NCBI GenBank assembly: GCA_902805545.1
Contig: CADCTD010000163.1
Span: forward strand, 1 to 40,944
Direction of reading: 5' to 3'
Length of the DNA: 40,944 nucleotides
Origin: an uncultured Craurococcus sp.
GTDB taxonomy: Bacteria; Pseudomonadota; Alphaproteobacteria; Acetobacterales; Acetobacteraceae
The notes beneath the pieces were generated by a model that saw nothing but the letters and a program-made list of their open reading frames with translations, did no database searches and was not told where the DNA came from. A program made the translations under genes and the position numbers. Position 1 is the first letter of the stretch; each line of letters starts with the position of its first letter. Positions 1-8,424 of this stretch are shown here, one piece after another.

Positions 1-1274
1 ATTATCCGTTTGCCTCCGACCGGCTGCACCGCTTCGTCCTCGGCGCCAGCCGTGATGTGGCGCGCGGCTGCGCCGGACGCGGCCTCGCCTGCGTGCAATA
101 TGTCGACCGCGCAGCCAAACGCGAGAAGGGTTTGGTCTACCGGCTCGCAGCGCAGGCCGCCGCGCTTGTGCTGGAGGACCAACCCGCCTTCGTCGCACAG
201 TGGCAGGCCGAACGGGTCGCGGTGAAAGCCAGCACGCCCGTATTCGCGGTGAACGCTGCCTGCCTCGTCCCGCCGGCCGCTCTCGACCAGGGCATCGGCA
301 CGACCTCGGCCTTCCGTCGGCGTCATGAGAAGGTGCGGGATGCGTGGTGCGGCTGGATCGACGAGGAACCGGCGGTCGCACCCTATACCGGCGCGCTGCC
401 CTTTGCCCCTGACGATCTTGGGCGGATGGATGATGCAGCGATCGACGCCCTCGTCGCATCCTGCGCGATCGACCATGCGCTCGTCCCCTGCCCGATGTTC
501 CCGCCGACGCGCGCCGAGGTGCTGCTCCGCCTCGCCCGTTTGCGTGAGGAGGTACTGCCGGCCTATGCCGGCGCACGGAATGACGCGCGTCGCCCGGAAG
601 GGGCGTCGACCCTTTCGCCCTACCTCCACTTCGGAATGCTCGGCCCGCGCGAGATCATGGCCACCATCGCCGATGCCGATGTGCCGGACGCAAGCCGAGC
701 CAAGTTCGCGGATGAGCTGCTCAGCTGGCGCGAATGGTTTCACTACAAGGCCCGCAGCCTGCCCGTGTCGGAAAGCTACCTGCGCGTGCCGAACTGGGCC
801 CGAACGACGCTCGCCGCTCATGCAGGCGACCCGCGGCCTGAGCTGGAGACCCTCGATGCGCTGGTGCACGGCGAGACCGCCGACGAGACCTGGAATGCGT
901 GCCAGAAGCAATACCTGCTCGACGGCTGGATGCACAACAACCTCCGCATGTACTGGGCGAAGAAGCTGATCGCGATGACCCCTGACGCCGAGACCGGCTG
1001 GGCCACCGCCTGCTACCTCAATGACCGGTTGAGCCTCGATGGCCGCGATCCGTCGACCTATGGCAACCTCGCCTGGGCATTCGGCGATGCCGCGCCCGGC
1101 TATGGCGACCGTCCCATCTACGGGCTGATCTCGACCCGCAGCGATCGTTCGATCCGGGAGCGGCCGAACGGCCCGGAGTGGATTGCAGCCGCCGCCTCGC
1201 GCCCGGTGTTCCGGCTGACGGTGCCTGACAAGCCTCCTACCGATCCGTATCTCGCAGCCAAGCGGCGGACCTGA
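1..1274 (+). CDS. Deoxyribodipyrimidine photolyase, class II-like (5' truncated by window edge)
   Basis: Light-dependent, FAD-containing enzyme that splits UV-induced pyrimidine dimers. The frame is open from base 3, so the start lies outside the window. 423 residues are visible and roughly 40-60 N-terminal residues are missing if it has the usual class II length. The C-terminal FAD domain shows STLSPYLHFGML, ELLSWREWFHYK, WMHNNLRMYWAKK and YLNDRLSLDGRDPSTYGN. The MYWAKK helix and the DGRDP segment are the usual cofactor and DNA-binding stretches of photolyases. The MRMYWAKK-like motif favours class II, while the C-terminal GNLAWAFGD segment is also seen in other classes, so the class is less sure than the family. 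It ends with TGA, and no partner gene follows closely. Confidence 0.88.
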   Translation, partial: YPFASDRLHRFVLGASRDVARGCAGRGLACVQYVDRAAKREKGLVYRLAAQAAALVLEDQPAFVAQWQAERVAVKASTPVFAVNAACLVPPAALDQGIGTTSAFRRRHEKVRDAWCGWIDEEPAVAPYTGALPFAPDDLGRMDDAAIDALVASCAIDHALVPCPMFPPTRAEVLLRLARLREEVLPAYAGARNDARRPEGASTLSPYLHFGMLGPREIMATIADADVPDASRAKFADELLSWREWFHYKARSLPVSESYLRVPNWARTTLAAHAGDPRPELETLDALVHGETADETWNACQKQYLLDGWMHNNLRMYWAKKLIAMTPDAETGWATACYLNDRLSLDGRDPSTYGNLAWAFGDAAPGYGDRPIYGLISTRSDRSIRERPNGPEWIAAAASRPVFRLTVPDKPPTDPYLAAKRRT

Positions 1275-1765
1275 CCGGCAGTCCATCCGGCCAGCATTGC
1301 CCGTAGCGATGGCCTTCAGCCAGCCGGAACCGGGTGTGCTCGCGCGTTGCAGACTGGTCCGGCAACGACGGCGACGGACCCGGCCGAGTTGCCGGATGGC
1401 GGCCGTGCCAGGACGCTCTGCAACCGCTCGGCGATTTCGGAACTGGGATGTTCTGCGAGCACTGGCGTGGCGGCAGTGGCTGCAGGCCGAGCCGGCCTGC
1501 CATGCGGAAGGCAACGCCTGTTCCGGCCGCTTGAGGCTGGCGCAGGGGCCGGCAACGTCGGCAGGGCCTCGTTGATGGCGCAAGGAGCAGTTCGCTCAAT
1601 GAGCAGGCAGCAATCCGCTTGAAGGCATCGGAATTGTCGCAAGTCGGGCAGTCGGCACGAACTTTTCGACCTGCTCGCGGTTGCCCTCGCTGAGCCGATG
1701 ATGCAGTTGTCACAGATCGCAGCCGCAAATCGGCTTGCGGCCGTGCGCTGCTGCGGAGTCCTGCC
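1275..1765. other. 491-base stretch without a recognisable gene
   Basis: This lies between the photolyase stop and the first transglutaminase start. Open frames exist on both strands, but their composition is Arg/Ala/Pro/Ser-rich and matches no family I recognise. Base composition is slightly less GC-biased than in the flanking genes. It could be an eroded gene. I see no tRNA, obvious terminator or repeat in it. Confidence 0.4.
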
Positions 1766-2689
1766 TTGCCGATCCTCACCGTTCGCCACGTCACGACCTA
1801 CCGCTACCGCCAGCCGGTCGCTTTCGGCGAGCACCGCATGATGCTCCGCCCGCGCGAGGGTCACGACCAGCGGCTGATCGAGGCAAGCCTCGACATCGCG
1901 CCTGCGCCGCAGGAGCTTCGCTGGGTGCACGACGTCTTCGGCAATAGCCTGGGCGTTGCGCGCTTCGCTGGCCGTCACAAGGAGCTGCGCTTCGACAGCC
2001 TGGTGCAGCTCGATCATCGGCCGCTGCACTCGCTCGACTTCTCCGTCGAGGATTATGCCCGCATCTGGCCCTTCGCCTATGACCGGGAGGAGATTCCAGA
2101 CCTTGCCCGCTCCATCGAGCGGCACTGGAGCGACCCGGAACGCCGAGTGGACCGTTGGGCACGCCGCTTCCTCCGCCGGGGCGAGACCACCGGCACGCTG
2201 GCGCTGCTCGAGGCGATGACGCATGCAATCCGGGATGAGCTGACCTATATTCCGCGGCACGAGCGCGGCATCCAGGAGCCGGTGAAGACCCTCTCCTCCG
2301 GCAGCGGCACCTGCCGCGATTTCGCGGTGCTGCTGATGGAGGCGGCCCGGTCCCTCGGACTCGCCGCGCGCTTCGTGTCCGGTTACCTGTATAGCCCGGG
2401 ATATGACGCGGGTGGCCATCGCGGCGGCGGCAGCACCCATGCCTGGGCGCGCGTCTATCTCCCCGGTGCCGGCTGGGTGGAGTTCGACCCGACCAACGGC
2501 ATCGTCGGCAACCGCGACCTGATCCGCGTGGCGGTCGCGCGCGATCCAGCGCAGGCACTGCCCTTGCATGGCACATGGACCGGGTTTCCTTCGGACAGCC
2601 TCGGCATGACCGTCGAGGTCAGCGTCACGGCCAATGCGTCAAGCGCCGCCGTCCCGGCGAGCGCGGCTCGAGCCTCCGCTCCCCTCTGA
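1766..2689 (+). CDS. Transglutaminase-like cysteine peptidase family protein (first of two)
   Basis: Papain-like fold protein of the bacterial transglutaminase superfamily, 307 residues, probably cytoplasmic because no signal peptide is visible. The N-terminal half is the beta-rich domain typical of these proteins (VRHVTTYRYRQPVAFGEHR). The catalytic triad is visible: Cys183 in SGSGTCRDFAVLL, His225 in STHAWARVYL and Asp241 in WVEFDPTNG. The start is taken as TTG at 1766 because family members begin right at the LTVRHVTTYRY strand and no better upstream start is seen. A second transglutaminase follows after 17 nt and then an N-formylglutamate amidohydrolase, so the three look like an operon. 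The substrate is unknown. Relatives often occur with alpha-E and ATP-grasp genes, which are absent here. Confidence 0.85.
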   Translation: MPILTVRHVTTYRYRQPVAFGEHRMMLRPREGHDQRLIEASLDIAPAPQELRWVHDVFGNSLGVARFAGRHKELRFDSLVQLDHRPLHSLDFSVEDYARIWPFAYDREEIPDLARSIERHWSDPERRVDRWARRFLRRGETTGTLALLEAMTHAIRDELTYIPRHERGIQEPVKTLSSGSGTCRDFAVLLMEAARSLGLAARFVSGYLYSPGYDAGGHRGGGSTHAWARVYLPGAGWVEFDPTNGIVGNRDLIRVAVARDPAQALPLHGTWTGFPSDSLGMTVEVSVTANASSAAVPASAARASAPL

Positions 2690-2706
2690 CCGAAGGATAC
2701 GCTGCC

Positions 2707-3642
2707 ATGCAGATCCGCGCCGGCTTCGAGATCACCTATGACTGCCCGCAACCGACCCCGATGCTGCTGCTGCTGTCCGTCCATCCCGAGCGAATGGCCG
2801 ATGTCGTCGGCACGCACCAGATCCGCTTCGATCCAGGCATCGGCAGGACCGACTACCGCGACGGCTTCGGCAACATGTGCCACCGCATCGTCGCACCCGC
2901 CGGGCGGCTCACCATCTCGGCCGACTTCGTGGTGCAGGATCCCGGAACGCGCGACGCCGCAGCACCGGAAGCGCCACAGCACGCCGTGCAGGACCTGCCG
3001 GACGAGGTGCTGGTGTACCTGCTCGGCAGCCGCTACTGCGACACGGACAAGCTGCTCGACATCGCCTGGTCGCTCTTCGGCCACACGCCGCCAGGCTGGC
3101 CTCGCGTGCAGGCGATCTGCGACTATGTGCATGACCGCATCGCCTTCGGCTACGAGCATGCCGATGCGACGCGCACCGCCTTTGGCGGGCATACGGACCG
3201 CCGCGGCGTCTGCCGCGACTTCGCCCACCTGGCCATCACGCTCTGCCGCTGCATGAACATTCCGGCCCGCTACTGCACCGGCTATCTCGGCGATATCGGC
3301 GTGCCGCCGGTCGACTGCCCGATGGACTTCAGCGCCTGGTTCGAGGCCTATCTCGGCGGCCATTGGCACACCTTCGACGCACGGCACAACACGCCGCGGA
3401 TCGGCCGCATCCTGATGGCGCGCGGGCGTGACGCGACCGATGCCGCGATCACCACCACCTTCGGGCCATGCACGCTGTCGGGCTTCAGGGTGGTCACCCA
3501 GGAGGTGCCCGCCCCGGCCGTTCTCGCCCAGGCTCCGGCGTTACCGGAGGCGGCCTCGACGCCCGCCACGATGCAGGGCGGAGCGGACGCCGCCGTCATG
3601 ACCATGGCGCGGTCGGACGACCACGGACGGCCACAAGGGTGA
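2707..3642 (+). CDS. Transglutaminase-like domain protein (second of two)
   Basis: 311 residues. The start is ATG 2707, preceded by GAAGGA, which is better supported than in-frame starts further upstream that would overlap the previous gene. An N-terminal beta domain (about residues 1-95) is followed by the transglutaminase core with Cys169 in DRRGVCRDFAHLAI and Asp224 in WHTFDARHN. At the place of the usual triad His the sequence reads DFSAWFEAYL, with Ser209. A His may be supplied from the nearby GGHWHTF segment, or the enzyme may be altered; related proteins may share this variation. The C-terminal ~50 residues are Ala/Pro-rich and probably disordered. The stop overlaps the start of the next gene by 4 nt (GTGA), implying coupled translation. 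Confidence 0.85.
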   Translation: MQIRAGFEITYDCPQPTPMLLLLSVHPERMADVVGTHQIRFDPGIGRTDYRDGFGNMCHRIVAPAGRLTISADFVVQDPGTRDAAAPEAPQHAVQDLPDEVLVYLLGSRYCDTDKLLDIAWSLFGHTPPGWPRVQAICDYVHDRIAFGYEHADATRTAFGGHTDRRGVCRDFAHLAITLCRCMNIPARYCTGYLGDIGVPPVDCPMDFSAWFEAYLGGHWHTFDARHNTPRIGRILMARGRDATDAAITTTFGPCTLSGFRVVTQEVPAPAVLAQAPALPEAASTPATMQGGADAAVMTMARSDDHGRPQG

Positions 3643-4382
3643 GCGTAGCGCCACCGGCGCCCGTCACCCTGCTCAATGCCGGGGGCAGCTCTCGCTGCGT
3701 GTTGCTCTGCGAGCATGCGACGAACCACGTGCCCGCGCAGTATCACGGGCTCGGGCTACCGCCGGCCGAACTCCAGCGGCATATCGCCTGGGACATCGGC
3801 GCGGCGGCGCTGGCACGCCGGCTCTCGGCGCGGCTGGACGCGCCGCTCTTTCTTCCTGGCGTCTCGCGCCTCGTCATCGACCTGAACCGCCCGCCCGGCA
3901 CGCCGACCAGCATCCCAACGACGAGCGAGGCGACCCTGATTCCCGGCAATCGCGGCATCGACGCCGCGGAGCGGGCACGGCGGAAGGCCCTGTGGTTCGC
4001 GCCATTCAACGCCGCGGTAGCAGGCTTCCTTGAGGATCGTGCAGCCGCGGGGCAGCCTGTGGCAGTGGTCGGCGTGCACAGCTTCACGCCGGTCTATCTG
4101 GGGGAGCGACGGCCATGGCATGGCGGGATCCTCCACGCCCGCGCTGCGCGCTTCGGCCGCGCACTCGTCGCAGCGCTTGCGGCGGAGCCGGGCCTCGTCA
4201 TCGGTGACAACGAGCCCTATCGGATCGAGCCGGACATGGACTGGACCGTGCCGGTGCATGGCGACGCGCGCGGCCTGGATGCGGCGTTGCTCGAAGTCCG
4301 CCAGGACCTCCTGGGCGACGAAGCGGGGATCGAGGTCTGGTCGGGCCGGCTGGCCGCGGCGCTGGAGGCGGCGTTGCGGTGA
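3639..4382 (+). CDS. N-formylglutamate amidohydrolase family protein
   Basis: 247 residues. The family hydrolyses N-formylglutamate to formate and glutamate, as in histidine breakdown (HutG type), but many members outside hut operons act on unknown amides. Family hallmarks visible are CVLLCEHATNHVP near the N-terminus, LVIDLNRPPGTP, VVGVHSFTPVYLG and the C-terminal DNEPYRI/HGDARGLDAALLEVRQDLL. The His/Glu/Asp residues in these blocks fit the zinc-dependent family fold. The start is GTG 3639, which overlaps the transglutaminase stop as GTGA. There is no hut gene nearby. Its coupling to two transglutaminase-like proteins argues for a peptide or amide turnover role with them (inference). Confidence 0.85.
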   Translation: MSVAPPAPVTLLNAGGSSRCVLLCEHATNHVPAQYHGLGLPPAELQRHIAWDIGAAALARRLSARLDAPLFLPGVSRLVIDLNRPPGTPTSIPTTSEATLIPGNRGIDAAERARRKALWFAPFNAAVAGFLEDRAAAGQPVAVVGVHSFTPVYLGERRPWHGGILHARAARFGRALVAALAAEPGLVIGDNEPYRIEPDMDWTVPVHGDARGLDAALLEVRQDLLGDEAGIEVWSGRLAAALEAALR

Positions 4383-4636
4383 GCCAAGCGGCAGGGGTCA
4401 CTCCGCATCGAGGTCCGGTCACGAGCATAGGACTGGGTCTGGTCCTGGCGCCGGGCGTCGGACATCGGGGCGGACAGCGACACAGGCCGGAAAGCGCCGC
4501 AGGCTCGCAACGACGCCTCCGGCTATCGTCCAACGCTTGTCGTATCCCGGTTTCGTGATCGCGGTCCGCATGAAGAGGGGCGATCGAGCGCGGAACGGTA
4601 AGCCTGCGTCACACGACGGCGTGATAACGAGGCCTC

Positions 4637-6826
4637 ATGTCCTGCAGCGTGTCCGCGGGCGCCGGCAGCCGGCCGCCCCGGTTGCGGTTCGCCCTTCTCC
4701 TCTTCGGCCTCGTGCTCGCGGTCCTGATGCCGGCCATCGGCTTCGGCGGGTTCGCCGCCTGGGAGGCGGTGCAAGCGCGCGAGGCCGGGGCTGAAGTGCA
4801 ATTGCGCGACACGGCGCGCGCCCTGGCGGCCACCCTCGACCGGGAGGTGGACCGCCGCCTCGGCATCCTGCGAGGGCTGGCCGCGGCCGAGGCCCTCGAC
4901 GGGCCGGAGCCCGACCTGGTGCGCTTCGAGGCGCAGGCGCGGCGCGTTGTGGCGGCCTTCGATGCCACCGCTGTCTTGGTCGACACCGCGTCGCGCCGCC
5001 AGGTCATCGACACCACGCTGCCGCCAGGCGTGCCGGCCGAGGCTGCAGCCCCGGCCCTTGCACAGGTGGTGTTGGAGGCCGGAGAGCACTTGGTGACCGA
5101 CCTGGTGATGGGCCCGGCCGTGGCGCGGCCCGGCATCGCCATCGCCGTCCCGGTGGTCCGCGGCGATCGGATCCCCTTCGTCCTTGCGCTGCAGGTGGAG
5201 CCCGAGGCATTCCGGCGCGTCCTCATGGCCCAGGGCCTGTCGGCCGAGTTCTTCGCCTCGCTGACGGATGGCCGCGGCGTGGTGGTCGCGCGGTCCGATG
5301 CGCTGCACGGGCAGCGGCTCGGCCGGACGATCCCGGAGGAGAACAGGCGACAGCTGGCCGGTGCCCATGCCGGCACCTACCGCGCCGCGACCTTCGACGG
5401 CAGGGAACATGTGTTCGGCTTCCACCGGCTCGACCTTGCAAAGGGATGGACCGTCGTCGCGGCGCAGCCCGCCGCAGCCTTCGACGCCCCTCGGCGCACC
5501 GCGGCTGGCATGCTCGTCGCCGGTGCCCTTCTGGCACTGGCATTCGGGGCCGCATTCGCCATCGTCGCCGCAAGGGCGGTGCTGTTGCCGGTCCGCAGGC
5601 TCGAGGCCTATGCCCGCGGGCTCGCCAGGGATGGCGGCCTGCCGTCGCCAACGGGGTCGGCCGCGGCGATCCCACCCGCACGGATAGCCGAGCTTGAGGC
5701 CTTGCGGGACGGTTTTGCGGCGGCCGAATCCGTGATCGCCATGCGCGAGGCTGCGCTCGCCGAGCGTGCCGAGCGGCTGCGCGAGAGCGAGGCGCGGCTC
5801 CGGCTGGCCAGCGAGGCGGGCGGCATCGGCTTCTTCTGGGCCAACCTCGCAACTGCCGAAACCCAGTGGTCCGAGACGATGTACCGCCTCTATGGCCTGG
5901 ATTCCGCGCGCCCGGCGCCCTCGATGAGCATCGATGGCGGACATCTCGACTTCGTCCATCCGGAGGACCGGGATGCCTTGCGGGAGCAGCGCGGCGCCCT
6001 TGCTGCGGACCCGGCGGCCGGAGCCTTCGCCTTCGAGTTCCGCATCCGCCGCGGCGACACCGGCGAGACGCGCTGGATCGCCAGCCGGGGAGAGTTCGTC
6101 CGCGGCCCGGCCAGCCGGGTTGTGCTGGTGCGTGGCGCGCAGCAGGACGTTACCGAACGTCGCGCGGCCGAGGACCGGCTGCAGCTCATGGTCCACGAGC
6201 TGAACCATCGCGTGAAGAACACGCTTGCCACGGTGCAGGCGATCGCGTCGCAAAGCCTGCGCGGTGCCGACCCGCTCCTGTTTCGCGGGCTGCAGGCTCG
6301 CCTGCTGGCGCTGTCCGCGGCGCATGACGTGCTGACCCGCGAGGGGTGGGCGGGTGCCGATATCGATGACGTCGTGGCCAGCGTGCTCGCCCCGTACGGC
6401 AGGCCGGGGGGCGAGATGCAGGGAGACCGCTTCCGGGTTTCGGGTCCGTCGCTGCGGCTGGTGCCGCGTGCCGCCGTGGCGATCTCGATGGCGCTCCACG
6501 AGTTGGCTACCAACGCGATCAGGTACGGCGCGCTCTCCGTCCCGGCTGGCGAGGTCGAAATCCATTGGGAGGTGGTGCCGGGCGCCCCGCCGCAGCTCCG
6601 CCTGACCTGGACGGAGCGCGGCGGCCCGCCGGTCGTCCCGCCGGCGCGGCGGGGCTTCGGCACCAGGCTCGTCGAGCGGAGTCTTGCGCACGACATCCGC
6701 GGCACGGTGCGGATCAGCTTCGACCCCGGCGGCGTCGCCTGCCACATCGAGGCGCCGCTGGCGGGCGTCGCTGCGGCGGCCGAGGTCGTGCCGCTGCCCC
6801 GTGTGGGCCGGATGCGGCGGGAATAG
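4637..6826 (+). CDS. Membrane sensor histidine kinase, HWE family, with extracytoplasmic sensor and PAS domain
   Basis: 729 residues. TM1 is at about residues 17-42 and a periplasmic CACHE-like sensor at about 45-285. TM2 is at about 288-312 and runs into a HAMP-like linker (LLPVRRLEAYARGLA) and a coiled coil rich in Ala/Glu/Arg. A PAS domain is at about 388-510 (FFWANLATAETQWSETMYRL, FVHPEDRDALR). The kinase core is HWE-type: the phospho-acceptor is His524 in ELNHRVKNTLATVQAIA, the N-box is ALHELATNAIRYGAL, the W-x-E signature is LTWTERGGP, and the G-box is RRGFGTRLVERSLAHDI. No response regulator lies beside it, so it is an orphan. HWE kinases often feed the PhyR/EcfG stress pathway, which makes the EcfG-like promoter near the window end of interest. 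A GAGG element sits just before the ATG. Confidence 0.88.
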   Translation: MSCSVSAGAGSRPPRLRFALLLFGLVLAVLMPAIGFGGFAAWEAVQAREAGAEVQLRDTARALAATLDREVDRRLGILRGLAAAEALDGPEPDLVRFEAQARRVVAAFDATAVLVDTASRRQVIDTTLPPGVPAEAAAPALAQVVLEAGEHLVTDLVMGPAVARPGIAIAVPVVRGDRIPFVLALQVEPEAFRRVLMAQGLSAEFFASLTDGRGVVVARSDALHGQRLGRTIPEENRRQLAGAHAGTYRAATFDGREHVFGFHRLDLAKGWTVVAAQPAAAFDAPRRTAAGMLVAGALLALAFGAAFAIVAARAVLLPVRRLEAYARGLARDGGLPSPTGSAAAIPPARIAELEALRDGFAAAESVIAMREAALAERAERLRESEARLRLASEAGGIGFFWANLATAETQWSETMYRLYGLDSARPAPSMSIDGGHLDFVHPEDRDALREQRGALAADPAAGAFAFEFRIRRGDTGETRWIASRGEFVRGPASRVVLVRGAQQDVTERRAAEDRLQLMVHELNHRVKNTLATVQAIASQSLRGADPLLFRGLQARLLALSAAHDVLTREGWAGADIDDVVASVLAPYGRPGGEMQGDRFRVSGPSLRLVPRAAVAISMALHELATNAIRYGALSVPAGEVEIHWEVVPGAPPQLRLTWTERGGPPVVPPARRGFGTRLVERSLAHDIRGTVRISFDPGGVACHIEAPLAGVAAAAEVVPLPRVGRMRRE

Positions 6827-7073
6827 GCCGGGCGTGGGTTCGCTCCCGCCATACCGAGGCTGCCGGGCGAGCCAGGCGCGCGGCGCCTGTCGGAAGGCCG
6901 GCCGTGCCCATCCGGCCCCTGCCGCTTCGTTCACGCTGCAAGCGGGTCCGTCTCGGAACCCGGTGGTCGAACGAGCGTCCGGAGCGCAAGAGGAGCTCCT
7001 CGCGGGAGCGCACCGCGATGGTCGGCTCGGTCTGGTCCGGCAGGACGTCATTCACCGCCGGTAGCGTCATCAT
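6714..7073 (-). pseudogene. Truncated last gene of the leftward cluster (possible ferritin-like N-terminus)
   Basis: A reading frame of 119 codons starts at ATG 7073, overlapping the stop of the SMP-30-like gene as ATGA, the same junction used throughout this cluster. Only the first ~30 residues look protein-like (MMTLPAVNDVLPDQ, EPTIAVRSREELLL). The IAVRSREELL stretch resembles the beginning of bacterial ferritin-like (PF12902-type) proteins, a weak match from memory. After that the frame turns into Arg/Ala/Pro-rich sequence and runs antisense into the 3' end of the HWE kinase, as if the rest of the gene was lost. It could also be a chance frame. Confidence 0.3.
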
Positions 7074-7972
7074 GCAGCCGGAAGCGGCACCCGCGCCAGC
7101 ACGGCCTCGCCCCTGCCGCCCGCGGCGAGGCCGCCCGTGCCGAGGGCGTATAGAGCGCGGCCATCGGGCGTGAGCGCCACGGCGGTGCTGCCCTCGACGC
7201 CGGGTGCGGGCATGGCCATGGGTGCGGTGGCACCGGGCGGCAGGCGCGCAAGGCCCTCGGCATGCGTCGCGGCATAGACCGTGCCGTCGGCCGTTACCGC
7301 GAAGTCGTCGATGCCGAAGCTCATCTCCGCGACCACGACGGGCGCGCCGCCGTCCAGCCCGACCCGCAGGAGCTGCCGCGTCGCGGAGTTGGAGAGCAGC
7401 AGCCCATCGCCGGCGCGCTTGATGCCGTTCACGCCCGGATAGGGCAGGGCCGGGTTGGGCCGCAGCAGCGGATGGTCGAGCCAGGCGGTGGCCGTGCCGC
7501 TCGCCAGGTCCACCAACCAGATCCGCCCGAGTGCACTGTCGGCCAGCAGCATCCGCTCCGGCGCGAGCAGCAGTCCGCCATTCGGAAACACTGCCCCGGG
7601 CAGGGCGATGCGCCCAATCACGGCGCCGGCGGGGTCGAGCAGCAGCACAGCCGCCTGTCCCTGCATCGCCGCCGGCCCGTCCATGAACGATGCGCCGTGC
7701 ACCGCCAGCGCCTGCCGCCCGCCGCCGAGCGCGGTCAGGCTGACCGGATGCGCCGGCACCTCGGCAAAGGCGGCATGCCCGGCGACGGGCGACCAGGCTT
7801 CCAGCCGCCGCGCGAAGTAGTTGGTGAAGATCACGCGTCCGTCCGGTTGCACCACGAGATTCTCGAGGAAGGTGCCGTTCGGGAAGCGCGCCAGAATCCC
7901 GCCACCTGCCTCGGCCGGCGCAGGGCTCATGGCCGCGGCAGCGAGAAGGCCGAGGCTGCGGCGGGCGATCAC
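7070..7972 (-). CDS. Exported SMP-30/gluconolactonase-like beta-propeller protein
   Basis: 300 residues from GTG 7972, which overlaps the stop of the upstream NTF2-like gene as GTGA. The N-terminus carries an arginine pair followed by a hydrophobic run and an Ala-x-Ala site (IARRSLGLLAAAAM, APAEAGG), consistent with a Sec or possibly Tat signal peptide. The rest is a series of propeller strands with the family rhythm: FLENLVVQPDGRVIFTNYF, ADSALGRIWLVDLASG, PGVNGIKRAGDGLLLSNSAT, GIDDFAVTADGTVYAATHAEG and STAVALTPDGRALYALGTGG. SMP-30-like proteins hydrolyse lactones or bind metal. I cannot name the substrate. It is followed by a truncated ORF, also with a 4-nt overlap. Confidence 0.78.
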   Translation of the reverse strand: MIARRSLGLLAAAAMSPAPAEAGGGILARFPNGTFLENLVVQPDGRVIFTNYFARRLEAWSPVAGHAAFAEVPAHPVSLTALGGGRQALAVHGASFMDGPAAMQGQAAVLLLDPAGAVIGRIALPGAVFPNGGLLLAPERMLLADSALGRIWLVDLASGTATAWLDHPLLRPNPALPYPGVNGIKRAGDGLLLSNSATRQLLRVGLDGGAPVVVAEMSFGIDDFAVTADGTVYAATHAEGLARLPPGATAPMAMPAPGVEGSTAVALTPDGRALYALGTGGLAAGGRGEAVLARVPLPAA

Positions 7973-8424
7973 CGGGGTTGCGCCAGGATCAGCGGCGCGA
8001 GGACCGGCGCCATCAACATCTCGAACTCGAGATTGGTGGCGCTGACGATGTTCTCGACGATCAGCCCGTCGCGGAGGCGCGCGACATGCGTCTCGTCGAA
8101 CAGGATGACGCGGCCGCTTGCAGGGATGCCGAAGAACTCGTTGGCATGACGCTGCCGGGAGTGGAAGCGCGTGACGACACGCGTGCCGTCGGCCGATTCG
8201 AACTGGTCGATGATATCGACGGGCGACTCCGCCGGGAAGGCGGCGACGAAGGCCGTCAGGATGGCCTTGTATTCGTCCAGCCCGTCGATCGGCCCCATCG
8301 GCTTCAGGCCGGTGATGCCCTGGATACGCGGATGCGCCGTCGCATCCGCGGCCGCGAGGTCCGCGCGGCCCAGGAAGTCCTCGATGAAGCGCCGGACGGT
8401 GGCAATGTTCGTGGACATGATCAT
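7969..8424 (-). CDS. NTF2-like / SnoaL-type protein (ester cyclase-like)
   Basis: 151 residues, the usual size of a one-domain alpha+beta cone protein of the NTF2-like superfamily. The pattern is an N-terminal helix (IATVRRFIEDFLGRADL), then IDGLDEYKAILTAFVAAFP, and strands with VDIIDQFESADGTRVVTRFHS, GRVILFDETHVARLRDGLIVE. Members include polyketide cyclases, limonene-epoxide hydrolases and many uncharacterised proteins. The start is ATG 8424, overlapping the SDR stop as ATGA; ATG 8418 is a second in-frame choice. The stop overlaps the next gene as GTGA. Its place between an SDR-fold protein and an exported propeller suggests a small-molecule pathway (inference). Confidence 0.78.
   Translation of the reverse strand: MIMSTNIATVRRFIEDFLGRADLAAADATAHPRIQGITGLKPMGPIDGLDEYKAILTAFVAAFPAESPVDIIDQFESADGTRVVTRFHSRQRHANEFFGIPASGRVILFDETHVARLRDGLIVENIVSATNLEFEMLMAPVLAPLILAQPR

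Noticed and set aside
1237-2569. Minus-strand frames over 1237-2569 as real genes.
   Set aside because: They run antisense to the transglutaminase and show no protein family pattern.
4600-4640. GGAAC before the HWE kinase as a second EcfG promoter.
   Set aside because: No CGTT at 16-17 bases.
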